The translations under genes and the position numbers were made by a program. Shown piece after piece: positions 1 through 13,100 of a stretch of DNA of 64,000 bases. The DNA lies in NCBI GenBank assembly GCA_029204225.1, contig CM055103.1:22424663-22488662 (forward strand), written 5' to 3'. The notes under the pieces were generated by a model that ran no database searches, was not told the DNA's origin, and worked only from the letters and a program-made list of their open reading frames with translations. The DNA is from Diphasiastrum complanatum (Eukaryota > Streptophyta > Lycopodiopsida > Lycopodiales > Lycopodiaceae). Every line of letters begins with the position of its first letter. Position 1 is the stretch's first letter.

Positions 1-145
1 GCCTTTCAAATAATCAGCACAATGGAGAGAGAGATCCAATCTGTCAGACAAATATCCAGAATCTGCTCAGCACGAGCAGAGAGAGTGACCAAAGAGCGTT
101 GGAGAGCAGAGAGTGAGAAAGCAAGGTAAATCAGAGCGAGCAGAG

Positions 146-485
<340 letters not shown>

Positions 486-1071
486 TGTAAAGCTACCTTT
501 ACAAGCTTTACTTCCGGCGCCATCGGCGCCAGCTATGTCCCCGGCGCCAATAGTGCCCCTGCTGCTCCTAGCGCCAACGGCGCCGACACCGCTCCCGGCG
601 CCACTGTGACCAGAATCCAGCCGACGCCAAGTTCCTATGGCTGAAAATCTTTGATCGGTTCTAGCGGAGTCCAGAGAGCTCAGATCGATGCGCAATCACC
701 TCACACGATCTAGGCATGATTAAAGGAAGTCTGGGGATCAGTAAAATCTAGAGAGAGAAAATGACTTTCTAGAAAGAGAAAATTCTAGAGAGAGAAAAAC
801 GTGCTTTACCAGCTTGGGTAGAGTGCTTGGTATGAGGGGGGGTGCCGAATCACACCAATACTATAGGGGAGTGCGGGTTGCGACTCAGGGCGAGCTCCAA
901 CCAAGTCTCAGCCTCCAGTTGTAATGTAACCTTCTCAGATTTATCAATAAAGTGGGATTTTTCTCAAACTGACTCTGATTACCTTCTGGCTTTCAGTGTT
1001 CGGTAAAAGCGCCAGTTGTAAGGCCGCTTCCAAATTTTTAAGTTGGCACATAGCTGAGGGTCGTATCCCGG
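486..1071. other. Non-coding stretch with GGCGCC cluster and a polyA-like signal
   Basis: From about 512 to 612 the palindrome GGCGCC occurs five times within GC-rich DNA, unlike the AT-rich or GA-rich surroundings. Near 946 there is an AATAAA in a T-rich context, following sequence that resembles the transcribed end of a retroelement or gene. No protein similarity was recognised in any frame. Confidence 0.4.
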
Positions 1072-1149
1072 GACGCCAGCGGTATGCCGTCGGGACCATT
1101 CGGTCCGTGGCGCCAGCGGTATGCTATTGGGACCATTTGGTCCAGGAAC
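1072..1149. repeat. 39-bp tandem duplication
   Basis: Two adjacent copies of a unit starting CGCCAGCGGTATGC and ending near GGGACCATTYGGTCC, with a few substitutions. The unit contains a small inverted repeat (GGACCATTCGGTCC). Confidence 0.85.
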
Positions 1150-1249
1150 TGGTTGTTTCCATATCTGTCGCGGCTTGTGGTTCTGAGTGTTCCTTGCATG
1201 AACGTGAATGGGTTAAGCTCTTGGGGAACGGGCTCTAACCTGTCGGCTG

Positions 1250-1590
1250 AGTTGGATGGCTTGCTTGGGTGGAAGTTACCTGTTTATGGCTGTCCAATCT
1301 GGCGTGGCGCCAGGTTGGCTTCCAGCGCTCGTGACGAAGCTTTCAGTTGGTTAAGTCTGATGTAAGTCAAACCGCTTGCTTGAAATGGATGTTACTCATT
1401 TGTAACGAAGCTTCGAGTTGGTGAAGTTTGATGTATGTCGGGCGGCTTGCTTGGAGGGAAGTCACCCACATCGGGACCCCCGATCTGGCATGGCGCCAGG
1501 TTGGATCTCAATGTTGGTTTTCGGAACTTCAAGTTGGTTAAGTCTGATCGTTGTTGGCGAGTTGGCTGCTTGTATGTCAAGTGGATTTGG
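1250..1590. repeat. Degenerate repeat with TGGCGCCAGG core
   Basis: The blocks GGCTTGCTTGG..GGAAGT.ACC, ATCTGGCRTGGCGCCAGGTTGG and ..CAGTTGGTTAAGTCTGATG recur in the same order, at about 1257-1360 and again at about 1440-1550. Partial copies lie between them. Coding potential is not convincing. Confidence 0.7.
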
Positions 1591-1659
1591 ATGGCAAGAG
1601 TTGAAGGCTGGGAAGCTAAGTCGTGGTTCCCGGCTCCCTTTGGGATGCTTGCGCTACAG

Positions 1660-2085
<426 letters not shown>

Positions 2086-2168
2086 TGAAGATTATTAAAA
2101 TATTATCTTCCTATTTTGAGTTTGATGTCATGAATTTCCACTAGATTTCATGTTGTACATATAAGGAG

Positions 2169-2797
2169 TGTGAATTGAGCACATATCCTTCTAGTGTAGC
2201 TCGGATTTGAGTTAGATAGGTTCAATTATGATGACATGCAGATGTTTAGATAGCATGCAAAGTCTTATTGTATGCATGCAAGCCACATGCAATCAGTGCA
2301 TGCAACATGCAAAGTAGTTTCTGTGATCTACACATGTCTAGGCAATTTTATGAGTTGACATGCAATACATGCAACATACATGCATGCAATTACACATGTG
2401 AATCTCTGGTAGGTGAATTATTTCAGTTAAGTGGACTTTCCATGCAACTCCACTGTAGGAATTCGAGTCTCTCTCATGTAGAGAAAGCTAGGCATGTTTT
2501 GCCACATTGTGAATATTGAGATTTTGGTGTTTTTGGACTCATTCTCTCTCTTTTTATGTATGATTTTCTCTCTCTACCCGAGAGCAGCCTCTTTTTCCCA
2601 TACGGAACACTTAGAATTATTTCTGACATTCATTTCTCATAGTGAAGAGTTAGATTTTTTCATCAGATGTATGCCATTGTGCTCTTGCCTTAGATTTTTC
2701 AAGCATATTGTTCTTTGATCAATCTTGTGCAATCACAACACCTCAGTAAGATCCCGTAGGGTGTGTGGTGAAGTTTACACGTGCTAAAAGCTTCACA
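2169..2797 (+). mobile_element. Copia LTR (solo or 5' LTR of a truncated element)
   Basis: The segment starts TGTGAATTGAGC after a short purine run (AAGGAG) and ends CTTCACA immediately before a primer-binding-site-like sequence. It shares the block TTTTCTCTCTCTACCCGAG..GAGCAGC..GGAACACTT with the LTRs at 37032-37853 and 41338-42160, and the same GGAG/TGTGA left boundary. It therefore belongs to a related but diverged copia family. No matching downstream LTR was found, and only the leader follows before Helitron sequence begins. Confidence 0.65.
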
Positions 2798-3530
2798 TGG
2801 TACCAGAGCTTCATGCTTTGAAGAGGTGAGGGTGTATACATCAGATCATCAGTGTTTTTGCTTGCAGGAACTCGAATTTTGGAGAAGGATTTGAACTCGC
2901 TAAGAAACAAGCAATCTGTGGATCATAAGTGGATCAAATCAAGGCTGATTTGATCCAGCGGAGCTCTGTATGGACATAGAGCTCACACGTGTGAAATTAG
3001 CCCTCATTAATGAGTGCTACTTCTCAAGGAATGATCCAAATTTGATGTTCTATAGCTTGTTGGATAGGTATTGGAGAGTAGAATGTGTTGTTCTTGTTTC
3101 TAAATCAATTTGATTTGCTTCTAGAAGAGTTTTGGGCAATCAAAGAGTTTGAGAGGGTACTCAACTCGTGGGATATGCCAAAGTGAGCACACATCTGTCT
3201 TTTTCACCATTTTCATCAATTTTCACTATCAATCAAGTAGAATTGAATAGAAGTGAGTGTTCTGAGGTCTTAGACTTTTCATTTCACACATATTACTGTG
3301 TTTGAGTTGAAAGTAAGTTCCTAGAGATTTATCAGTACATTGAAACTCGTGGGAGGGATAGACTTCTTGCTTGCATGTGCTTCTTCTTTTGTGACTGAAG
3401 CAAGATCCAAATTCAAGATAGATTGATTTTCAGTATTGAGAATTTGTTCTCACATCTGTTCCTAGATTTCATAGGGTGGATCAACATCTGTGTTAGATCC
3501 TAGATTGAGATAGCTCATATGACCCTTTAC
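2798..3530 (+). mobile_element. Copia primer-binding site and leader
   Basis: TGGTACCAGAGC at 2798-2809 is a one-base variant of the initiator-Met tRNA complement TGGTATCAGAGC. The leader that follows resembles the one at 37867-38640. Both contain a GATCAAA..GGAGCTC/TACGGA..CACACGTGTGA region and an ATCCTA..GAGA..TTTACAT region just before the gag start. Similarity stops near 3530, where Helitron sequence takes over. The leader was therefore either cut by the Helitron or truncated earlier. Confidence 0.6.
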
Positions 3531-3535
3531 ATTTC

Positions 3536-4866
3536 GTGCTCATGTTTCCTTACGGGACTGATGGTTGGAATCTTGGAATACCCCACATAGGTAGTGGGTG
3601 TAGTGCAACTCGGGATGTGGGGATGGACATAGAGGATGAAGGTGTGGGCGGTTTGGATGAGGAACATGAGGGGAGGCATAAAACAATCACGATTCGAGAA
3701 TTCTATAGCTATCACTTATAGGTTAGAGATGGACACATGTTGCCCATACATTTGGGCGGAAGGTTATTGCAAGAGTATATGTGCGATGAACTTGCAAAAT
3801 TGGTGCAAAACCGTTTGGTTTACATTTCCATGAATCAGCGAAAATTTTGTAGGGAGATTCGATGCAGGTTGGTTGACACTGTTGGTGACCGTGTTGCAAA
3901 TGAGGTGGGTCAACGTGTGGTGTTGCCTTCTTCTTGTATTGGATCTCCACGCCACTTGAACCAACTATACCAAGATGCAATGGCTATTGTGAGAGTGATG
4001 AGTAGTCCTGATCTGATTGGCAAGTGAAAAGAGAATTGAAATTTCAGCAAACACCTGCCGATAGGCTCAACTTAGTTTCCTGAGTGTTTCATATGAAGTT
4101 GCAACGTATGATCAATCTTTTGAAAGATGATGGAATATTTGGAGCCATAGTAGGAAGATTGCATGTTGTGGAGTTCCAAAAGAGGGGACTGCCACATGCA
4201 CATATTTTGATAATACTCGAACATGCTAGCAAACCCATAACTACGAGAGATTTTGACAATATCGTTTGCGCTGAAATTCCCGATAGGGAAACTGATCCTC
4301 AATTGTGCGAGACAGTGAAAACTTGCATGATGCATGGACCATGTGGATCACGTTATCCAAATGCCCCGTGTATGAAGGATGGGCGTTGCTCCAAAAACTA
4401 TCCTAGACAGTTTGTTCAGGAGACTGCCATTGTCAATGGTTATGCTTTGTATAGAAGAAGAAACAATGGTGTTGTCGTTAGAAGCAAGGGTGTAGATTTG
4501 GACAACCGATGGGTGGTGCCGTATAATAGATGGTTGAGCCTTTACTTTCAGTGCCACATCAATGTAGAGGTCCGTGTGCATGTACGCAACATGAAATATT
4601 TGTACAAAGGGCCGGACATGATAACGGCGAGGGTCGTAGAGGAGAACGGCGAGGCACCTTCTGGCGTGAATGAGATAGAAAACTACTTGAATGCAAGGTA
4701 CTTTTCTGCAAGCGAAGCAGGATGGAGACTATACGGATATTCCATGGGTGCACATAAACCCGTAGTTGTGCATTTGGCAATACATCTTCTGGGACAGAAC
4801 GTAATGTACTTTAATGATGAAGATGATTTGCAAGATGTACTAGAGAAAAACGCCCAGACGACGTAA
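3536..4866 (+). pseudogene. Helitron Rep/helicase, Rep (HUH) part
   Basis: Reading three frames in turn gives a Helitron-like N-terminal and Rep region. The blocks in order are LMFPYGTDGWNLGIPH, KTITIREFYSYHL, GGRLLQEYMCDELAKLVQNR, VLPSSCIGSPRHLNQLYQDA, and FGAIVGRLHVVEFQKRGLPH followed by AHIL. The last holds the HUH metal-binding motif of this rolling-circle nuclease family. The tyrosine region follows as EIENYLNARYFSASEAGWRL. There is a stop at 3719-3721 with a frame change near 3735. Near 4015 the segment that should carry Rep motif 1 (the FTCN block) is missing and the frame changes. There is a further stop near 4081. The element cannot make an intact Rep protein. Confidence 0.9.
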
Positions 4867-5505
4867 ACTAAGTATTTTGAGTTAAATGCGAGTGAAGACC
4901 TCAAGGCATTGAGTTGTCTATATCAAGACTTGCCTAGGAGATTTGTATATAGCAAAGGTTTGCGTAGGTGGATTCGTCGCACTTACGACCAAAGAATCCC
5001 AACGATTGGTCGTATGTACTTTGTCCATCCTTCTGAAGGGGAGCGTTTCTATTTACGGGTGCTTTTATCGAATGTTTGTGGTGCGAGAAGCTTTGAAGAT
5101 TTGCGCAATGTGGATGGAGAGGTTATGCCATCTTTTAGAGAGGCCTGTAGAAGGAGGTTGCTTATCGACGACAGCGGTGAGTGGCTCGATTGTCTTGAAG
5201 AGGCTATTGTGTGGGGTACTCCATGGCAGTTGAGATTGATGTTTGCAACTTTGTTGTTGACATGTGCCCCCTCTGATCCCATACAGTTATGGAAGGCCGT
5301 TGAGCATCTCTTGGTTGAGGATTACGTTCAGCAATTTGAGGCTTTGGGGTGTACTAGAAGAAGTGAAAACATTAGTCAAGCTGTCATAGATAAAGCTCTA
5401 TGTGTCGTGAAGGACATAATGCAAGCTGTTGGAAAATCTTTATCAAACTTTGGATTCACTGTGTCGTAGAGGACGGTTACCGTATCTCGAATTTTCTGCG
5501 AAGAA
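4867..5505 (+). pseudogene. Helitron helicase linker region
   Basis: An open stretch from 4909 to 5469 continues the Helitron polypeptide between Rep and helicase. It includes the typical block with YFVHPSEGERFYLRVLLSNV, followed by the CGARSFEDLRNVDG segment common to PIF1-like Helitron proteins. It is preceded by a stop (TAA near 4864) and ends in a stop at 5467-5469. It has no catalytic motif of its own; identification rests on the motif block and its position. Confidence 0.8.
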
Positions 5506-6978
5506 ATGTTCCTGGATGAGATTTTGGAGTGTGTGGAGGTCGATATAGAGCGGCTTAACTTTGATCAAAGAGCTATTTTTGATCGTGTCGTTAATGGTCA
5601 CGTACTTCAGGGACGTGGTGGTGTGTTTTTTTGGACGGTCCAGGGGGCACGGGAAAGACATTTTTGTACAATGTCATGTTGGCATATCTTCGTGCAAAGG
5701 GTTTGATTGCATTGGCTGTGGCATCTTCTGGTATTGCAGCATTGTTGATAAAAGGTGGTAGGACTGCTCATTCGAGGTTTTAAATACCTCCAATGGAAGT
5801 GCATGAAACCTCTACATGCAACATCTCAAAACAATCAGACCTAGGTAAATTGTTGATGTCATGTTGTCTTATTGTGTGGGATGAAGCTCCATGATTCACA
5901 TAAATGCATTGGAGTGTGTGAAAAGGTCCTTACGTGACATCAGGTAGAGCAATTTTACGTTCGGTGGGATACTAGTTGTTTTAGGGGGTGACTTTAGACA
6001 GATATTGTCTGTAATTAAACGGGGAGACTGTGCTCAAGTTGTAGGTGCATCGTTAAAGTACTCTCCCATTTGGAGTTCTGTTGAGGTCCATCGTTTGAAA
6101 ATAAACATGAGGGTGTTGGGTTTCGAGGGGAATGATGTGTTGAACCAAAGGGAGTTTGCCGAGTATTTGCTCCGAGTTGGTGACAGGAGAGAGCATGCCT
6201 TTATGCATGATGGTGTGGCAAAAATCTCTCTACCACGCATCATGTGCCTTGAGAGTGAGAAGATGGACGACTTGATTGCATTTGCGTTTCCAAATATCAT
6301 GGAAAACTATAGGAGTGTTGATTTTTGGAGGGGTCGATCGATTTGTATGCCATTGAATGATGATGTGGACTTCATAAATGCACAAGTGACGGACTTGTTT
6401 CCAAGTGATGCGTGCACATTCTATAGTGCTGATAGTGTGGTCAATAGCGACAATAATAACGTCTATCCTGTGGAGTTTTTAAACACCTTGCAGCTGAGTG
6501 GGTGTCCACCTCACAAGTTGGTGTTAAAAGAAGGGATGATAGTGTTTTTCTTGCGTACGCTAGCGTATGAGAGTGGGCTATGCAATGGTACCAGATTGAT
6601 CATGCGGAAGTTGGGGAGGACGATCATTGAGGCAGAGATAGTGATGGGGAAAAATGTTGGTACGAGAGTGACTATTTCGTGCATTCTGTTGGTACCAACC
6701 ACTCAGACCTACCATTTGAGTTCAAGAGACTACAGTTTCTTGTGAAACTTGCGTTCGCAATGTCCATAAATAAATCACAAGGGCAGACAATGGATGCAAT
6801 GAGATTATATTTGCCACGTCCAGTTTTTAGTCATGGACAATTGTATGTGGCGTTGTCAAGGGTGCGTAGTGCGTCCTGTGTGAAAGTGCTAATAAAAAAT
6901 AACAGTGGTCGTTCGTGCAGTGAGGACGACATTTGCTCATACACTGAAAATGTCGCATACAAGGAGGTGCTTCAGTAG
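5506..6978 (+). pseudogene. Helitron PIF1-type DNA helicase domain
   Basis: This is the superfamily 1B (PIF1) helicase that unwinds DNA during Helitron transposition. Walker A is intact as GPGGTGKT at 5637-5660, but in a different frame from the DQRAIFDRVV block before it. A Walker B DEAP lies at 5880-5891 and is followed by a TGA. The GGDFRQIL block is at about 5988-6010. The open frame 6005-6745 carries the middle of the domain. The C-terminal motif (SINKSQGQTMDA..GQLYVALSRVRS) is at about 6760-6870 in another frame. At least three frame changes and two stops make it a pseudogene. The terminal hairpin and CTRR end of the Helitron could not be placed. Confidence 0.9.
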
Positions 6979-9135
<2,157 letters not shown>

Positions 9136-9510
9136 GGTTCTCACGGTCCCTATGCGGCCTAAATGCTCTGGGTTAACCGCAAACCGCATGGTCTCTCGGA
9201 GAATCATCGCCAGTCAACGAGATACTCAATTTTCGAATCATCGGCCGTCGCCTGGATCGGCCGCCATAGCTTACGGTCTGAACAAAGTGATCGAACCGCA
9301 AACCACACAGCAAGGGTCTCGCCTACGGCTACATACGGTCTGAACGAAGGCATAGGGACCACATTTAGGCCGTATAAGGACCGCCGCATAAGGATCGCAT
9401 TTAGGCCGCATAGGGACCACCGCCACCTAGATGAAAAAAATCATCGTCCGTCAACGACATACTGAATTTCCAAATCATCGGCCGCCACCTCGATCGGTCG
9501 CCATTGCCCG
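9136..9510. repeat. Satellite edge with inverted and direct repeats
   Basis: CATTTAGGCCGCATAGGGACC near 9397 is the reverse complement of GGTCCCTATGCGGCCTAAATG found three times upstream. The satellite unit therefore occurs in both orientations. A 70-75 bp block (AATCATCG..GTCAACGA..ATCATCGGCCG..GATCGG.CGCCAT) is present at 9200-9268 and again at 9439-9506. Confidence 0.8.
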
Positions 9511-10110
9511 TCAACGACGGGCACTCTCTACTAGTCATTTATTAATTGTTAAAGAGGGATTATGTGTTTTGCTTTCCGTAAAATCATATTTTTGTTTTTC
9601 ATAAAGAAAAAGGAGGCGCCTCCCATAGTGAAATCTCTGTGTCTCCTCTTCTTTTTTTTTCAAAATTCTTTCGGGATGTGGAAGGTGCAAGTACAAAAAA
9701 TTTACGGCTAAAAAAAAGGTTAAAAAAAATTAAAACAAGTTTTCACGTCAAGGATGTCCATCTCCTCGAACACTTCATTATTGGAAGGGTCTTCCGCCTT
9801 GGGTTACCGCCCTTGATCTAAGGCCCTTCTCCATCTTTGGAAAATTGGAGGCAAAAGAAAGGTTTTTGGAACTATCGTGAAAACGTTCAATCTAAAGCGT
9901 CAAATTTGAAGACTTCCCTCGTCCCAGCTTCTTCGTCAAGCTACCTACCCAGGAGGTCTGTCACGTTCACCCTTAAGCGATTAGGAAGAGAAGTAATGGG
10001 TGTGACGATACACAAAAATGATGAGGATCGGGAATAAAAAAGTAAATAATACATTATGACGAGAAAACGCGACGGTAATGAAGCAGCAGCACAGGTGGAG
10101 GTAAAAGAAG
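9511..10110 (+). promoter_or_regulatory. Upstream/5' UTR region of the SMG7-like gene (inferred)
   Basis: Sequence between the satellite and the proposed start codon. No clear TATA box or transcription start could be fixed. An upstream ATG at 10056 opens a 24-codon frame that ends in a TAA at 10128-10130, overlapping the proposed start at 10111 in another frame. If transcribed, it could act as an inhibitory uORF. Assignment as 5' UTR is inference from position. Confidence 0.35.
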
Positions 10111-10191
10111 ATGGAGGAGCAAGTGAATAATAAGCATTCCTCTGGCAATCGTCCCTCTAGGAAAAATCCAAAAAATGCTCGGATTAATCAG
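10111..10191 (+). CDS. SMG7: SMG7-like exon 1 (27 codons)
   Basis: The ATG at 10111 has A at -3 and G at +4. It opens a basic peptide ([16 protein letters not shown]) that ends exactly at CAG/GTAGAT in phase 0, matching the phase of exon 2. The end of this peptide plus the start of exon 2 resembles the helix AQRLYDKNLELENK of plant SMG7. A further 5' exon or an alternative start cannot be excluded. Confidence 0.55.
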
Positions 10192-13100
10192 GTAGATTTT
10201 CATTCCAAGATCCAACTTAGATTCACGGGGTTTGATTTTCTATTTCGTGGCGTGTAAAGAGATGCTTATTATATATAGCGTTGCTCTTTCTAGCATTCCG
10301 TTGTGTAGATTGGATCGCCAGGCATTTTGTCTATCGATTTCTTTAAGAATGCAAGCCAGGTAGCGTGAGATGGGCACGCGCTTTTTGCTTTTTCTCTTTC
10401 TCTCGAACAGGCCTCTCTTTTTAACGCGCCGTTATGCATATAGTTTTGTAAAAATAGTACGTTTATTATTGTTGTTTAGTAGCGTCTATTTTTAATATGC
10501 TCTACATAGTGAAGATGATTTGCCATTTCAGTTTCTGCACCTTTGCATAATGTTCATATAAGCCTTCAGTTTTTGCTGTGTTTTTGTATCAGAATTCAAA
10601 TAGTGTTCCATGAACCTAAAATGCTATTTTCTTGAGAAATTGTTTATCGATACCCTGTTTCTGTGCTTTGCGAAATGCACTTACCAGTAGGTAGATTCCG
10701 TAGTGCTACTGATTATTGCAGGTAGCAAGGTCGCTATTACTCGTCTTGAACGAGAAATGGCTTTAGTTTCAGCTATTTCTTATGCATTATTAAGTAGCAG
10801 AAAATTGTGTCTTATTACTTGGACTTCGAGATTGAGCTTCAAAATGATTACCAATCAATAATCAGGCAGTGCGCTGTTTGTGTCCCTCTTATAGTTTCTA
10901 CCATTTCAATGCATCAAGACGTTACGTTAGATTGTGTGACATGTTTAAAGAAGCTTCCTTATCGTTCCATGTTTACCCGCGCTTTTTATCATGTAAGTTA
11001 CACCACATAACTCCATGCCAGTGCGAAGATGATGAGTTGTTCTCAGACATGAGCTATTGATTACTGATAGTTTGTTAGCTTTCTTTCTTCCTAAAACATC
11101 TAGCAGTACGTAAAGTTACGCATATCGCATCCTGCATTTCAGATCCTCAGCCTGGAGAAGAAGCTCTCGGTGCTTTTAAAAACAAAGAATCCATCATGTC
11201 AAGCCACTGAATCTCTGCGTTTAACCATACGCGACAGATATGAATCCCTTATTCTGGAAGATGCCTCCGCCGCTGAAGCTTTGGAAGCAGAGCAAGCACT
11301 GTGGCGATTGCATTACAGGAAAATTGACGAGTTTCGGACACAACTACGTACAATTTTTGCTCTACAACGTGGAGGCGGCAGTGTGGATCAGCATACTTTA
11401 TTGCAGGCTTTAGCTCCATTCAAGGGATTTTTGGCTCAGGCATCAAACTTTTATCTCAAATTGATTGCGAAATTGAGGCAGAGCTGCGGGCTTTTGTGGG
11501 ATGCATGGGCAGAATCCAGCTCAGATAATGTCTTTTCTATCCAGGTCCCCAATGTTTCTAGTGGAAGGGATGGAAATTCAAGGGATTTGATGCAATCCCA
11601 AGTCTCTTGCTGCAGATGTTTGCTTTACTTGGGAGATTTGGCCCGCTACGAGCAACTTTACAGTGTCTTGGGTGGTCAAGCGCGGGATTGGTCGACCGCC
11701 GCAAAGTACTATCGGCAAGCAGCAGCGATGTGGCCTTCCGGTGGCAATCCGCACAACCAGGTATACATCTTGGAAGTTGCGTGTGCGTGTGAGAGAAAGA
11801 CTTTGTGTGTGAGAGAGTAAGAGAGAGAGAGATACCTCCCTTATGATAGCTTATTTCTAGAGATTCAAGGATGCATATGATGTATAAGTTATGAAGGGGA
11901 AAAACATAAGTATGCCAAGTTGTGGTTGATGAGAAGGAGCTTCATTGTAGGTCATAGAAGGGCCTCACAAAAATCTCAACCATCTATATGCAACTACTAC
12001 CCGAGGTATCTTTCTTCTAACACCTAGTAAATAGATAGATAGTAGATTGCTTATTTAATACTGGGATTTAAACGGGCCAAATGAATTGCGGCCCTCCATT
12101 TAGAGCTTACCAAGGGGTCCATTGCTCTTCAATGCACTTGCCAAGGTTTAAAAAACGAACCACAAGTGACCTAGCCAGGCAAAGGGACTTACCCCTAGTA
12201 TGAAATAGCTCTTAGGGTTTCTCAGATTAACATTCATAGAACCAACCAAATTCTTTGGACTACATTGCTTGGCAAATCCCAAATTTAAAATGGTTTCCGA
12301 CGAGCAGCAAATCCCTTTGCCTGGCCCTTTCACTTGCTGCCCAATATTTTCTCCTTGGACCACTAGGGTACTTCCATTTTAAAGTTGGGACTTACTTTCC
12401 AACGTAATCTAAAACCACCCTAAAAGGCATTTGCTTAGTGGGCCTACTTAAAGTGATAACAATCTTGATTTCTTTGATGATTTGATGATCGTTTAACCTT
12501 TCTGTTCAGGTTTGCATTTTGAAAGTCCTCTGCAAAGGATCCAAGACTAGGCAATTGTAACAAGGAGACAATAGGGAATCGGATGGTGGATAAACCCAAC
12601 CAAACTTAGATTGAATCGATCTAGCCCCTAAGTTATGGATCAATCACACTCAACAGGAGAGAGGAATCACACCGGCAACATCTAGCTACAATCACCAAAA
12701 TCAAGCATTGTCGTCTCTAGTTTAGCGAATACGGCCGACCAAAAGTGACTGGTGAACTTCGGATTGGGATCGCTCACAATGTTACTTGGTAATCTGTAAA
12801 GTCCAAACAAACGCTCAACAAATATCTGAGCCGAATCATAAGCCTTTAGGGTCTTTACTAGAATAAATGTAGCCAATTTGGTAAGATGGTCAACAACTAC
12901 CCAAATTGCATCATTTTGTTTATTCGTCCGTAGTAACCCAACCACGAAATCCATCAAAATACTATCCCATTTCTTATTAGGGATATTTAATGGATGCAAC
13001 AATCCACCAGCCTTAAGGCGATTTGCCTATTTAACTGGCATTGGTCACACTTGGCCACATAATATTCTACAAAGGGTTTAAGTTTTGGCCAATAGAAATC

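Noticed and set aside
2240-2420. Repeated ATGCATGCAA/CATGCAA words as a possible regulatory RY-element cluster
   Set aside because: They lie inside a copia LTR and are probably simple local repetition; no gene follows that they could control.
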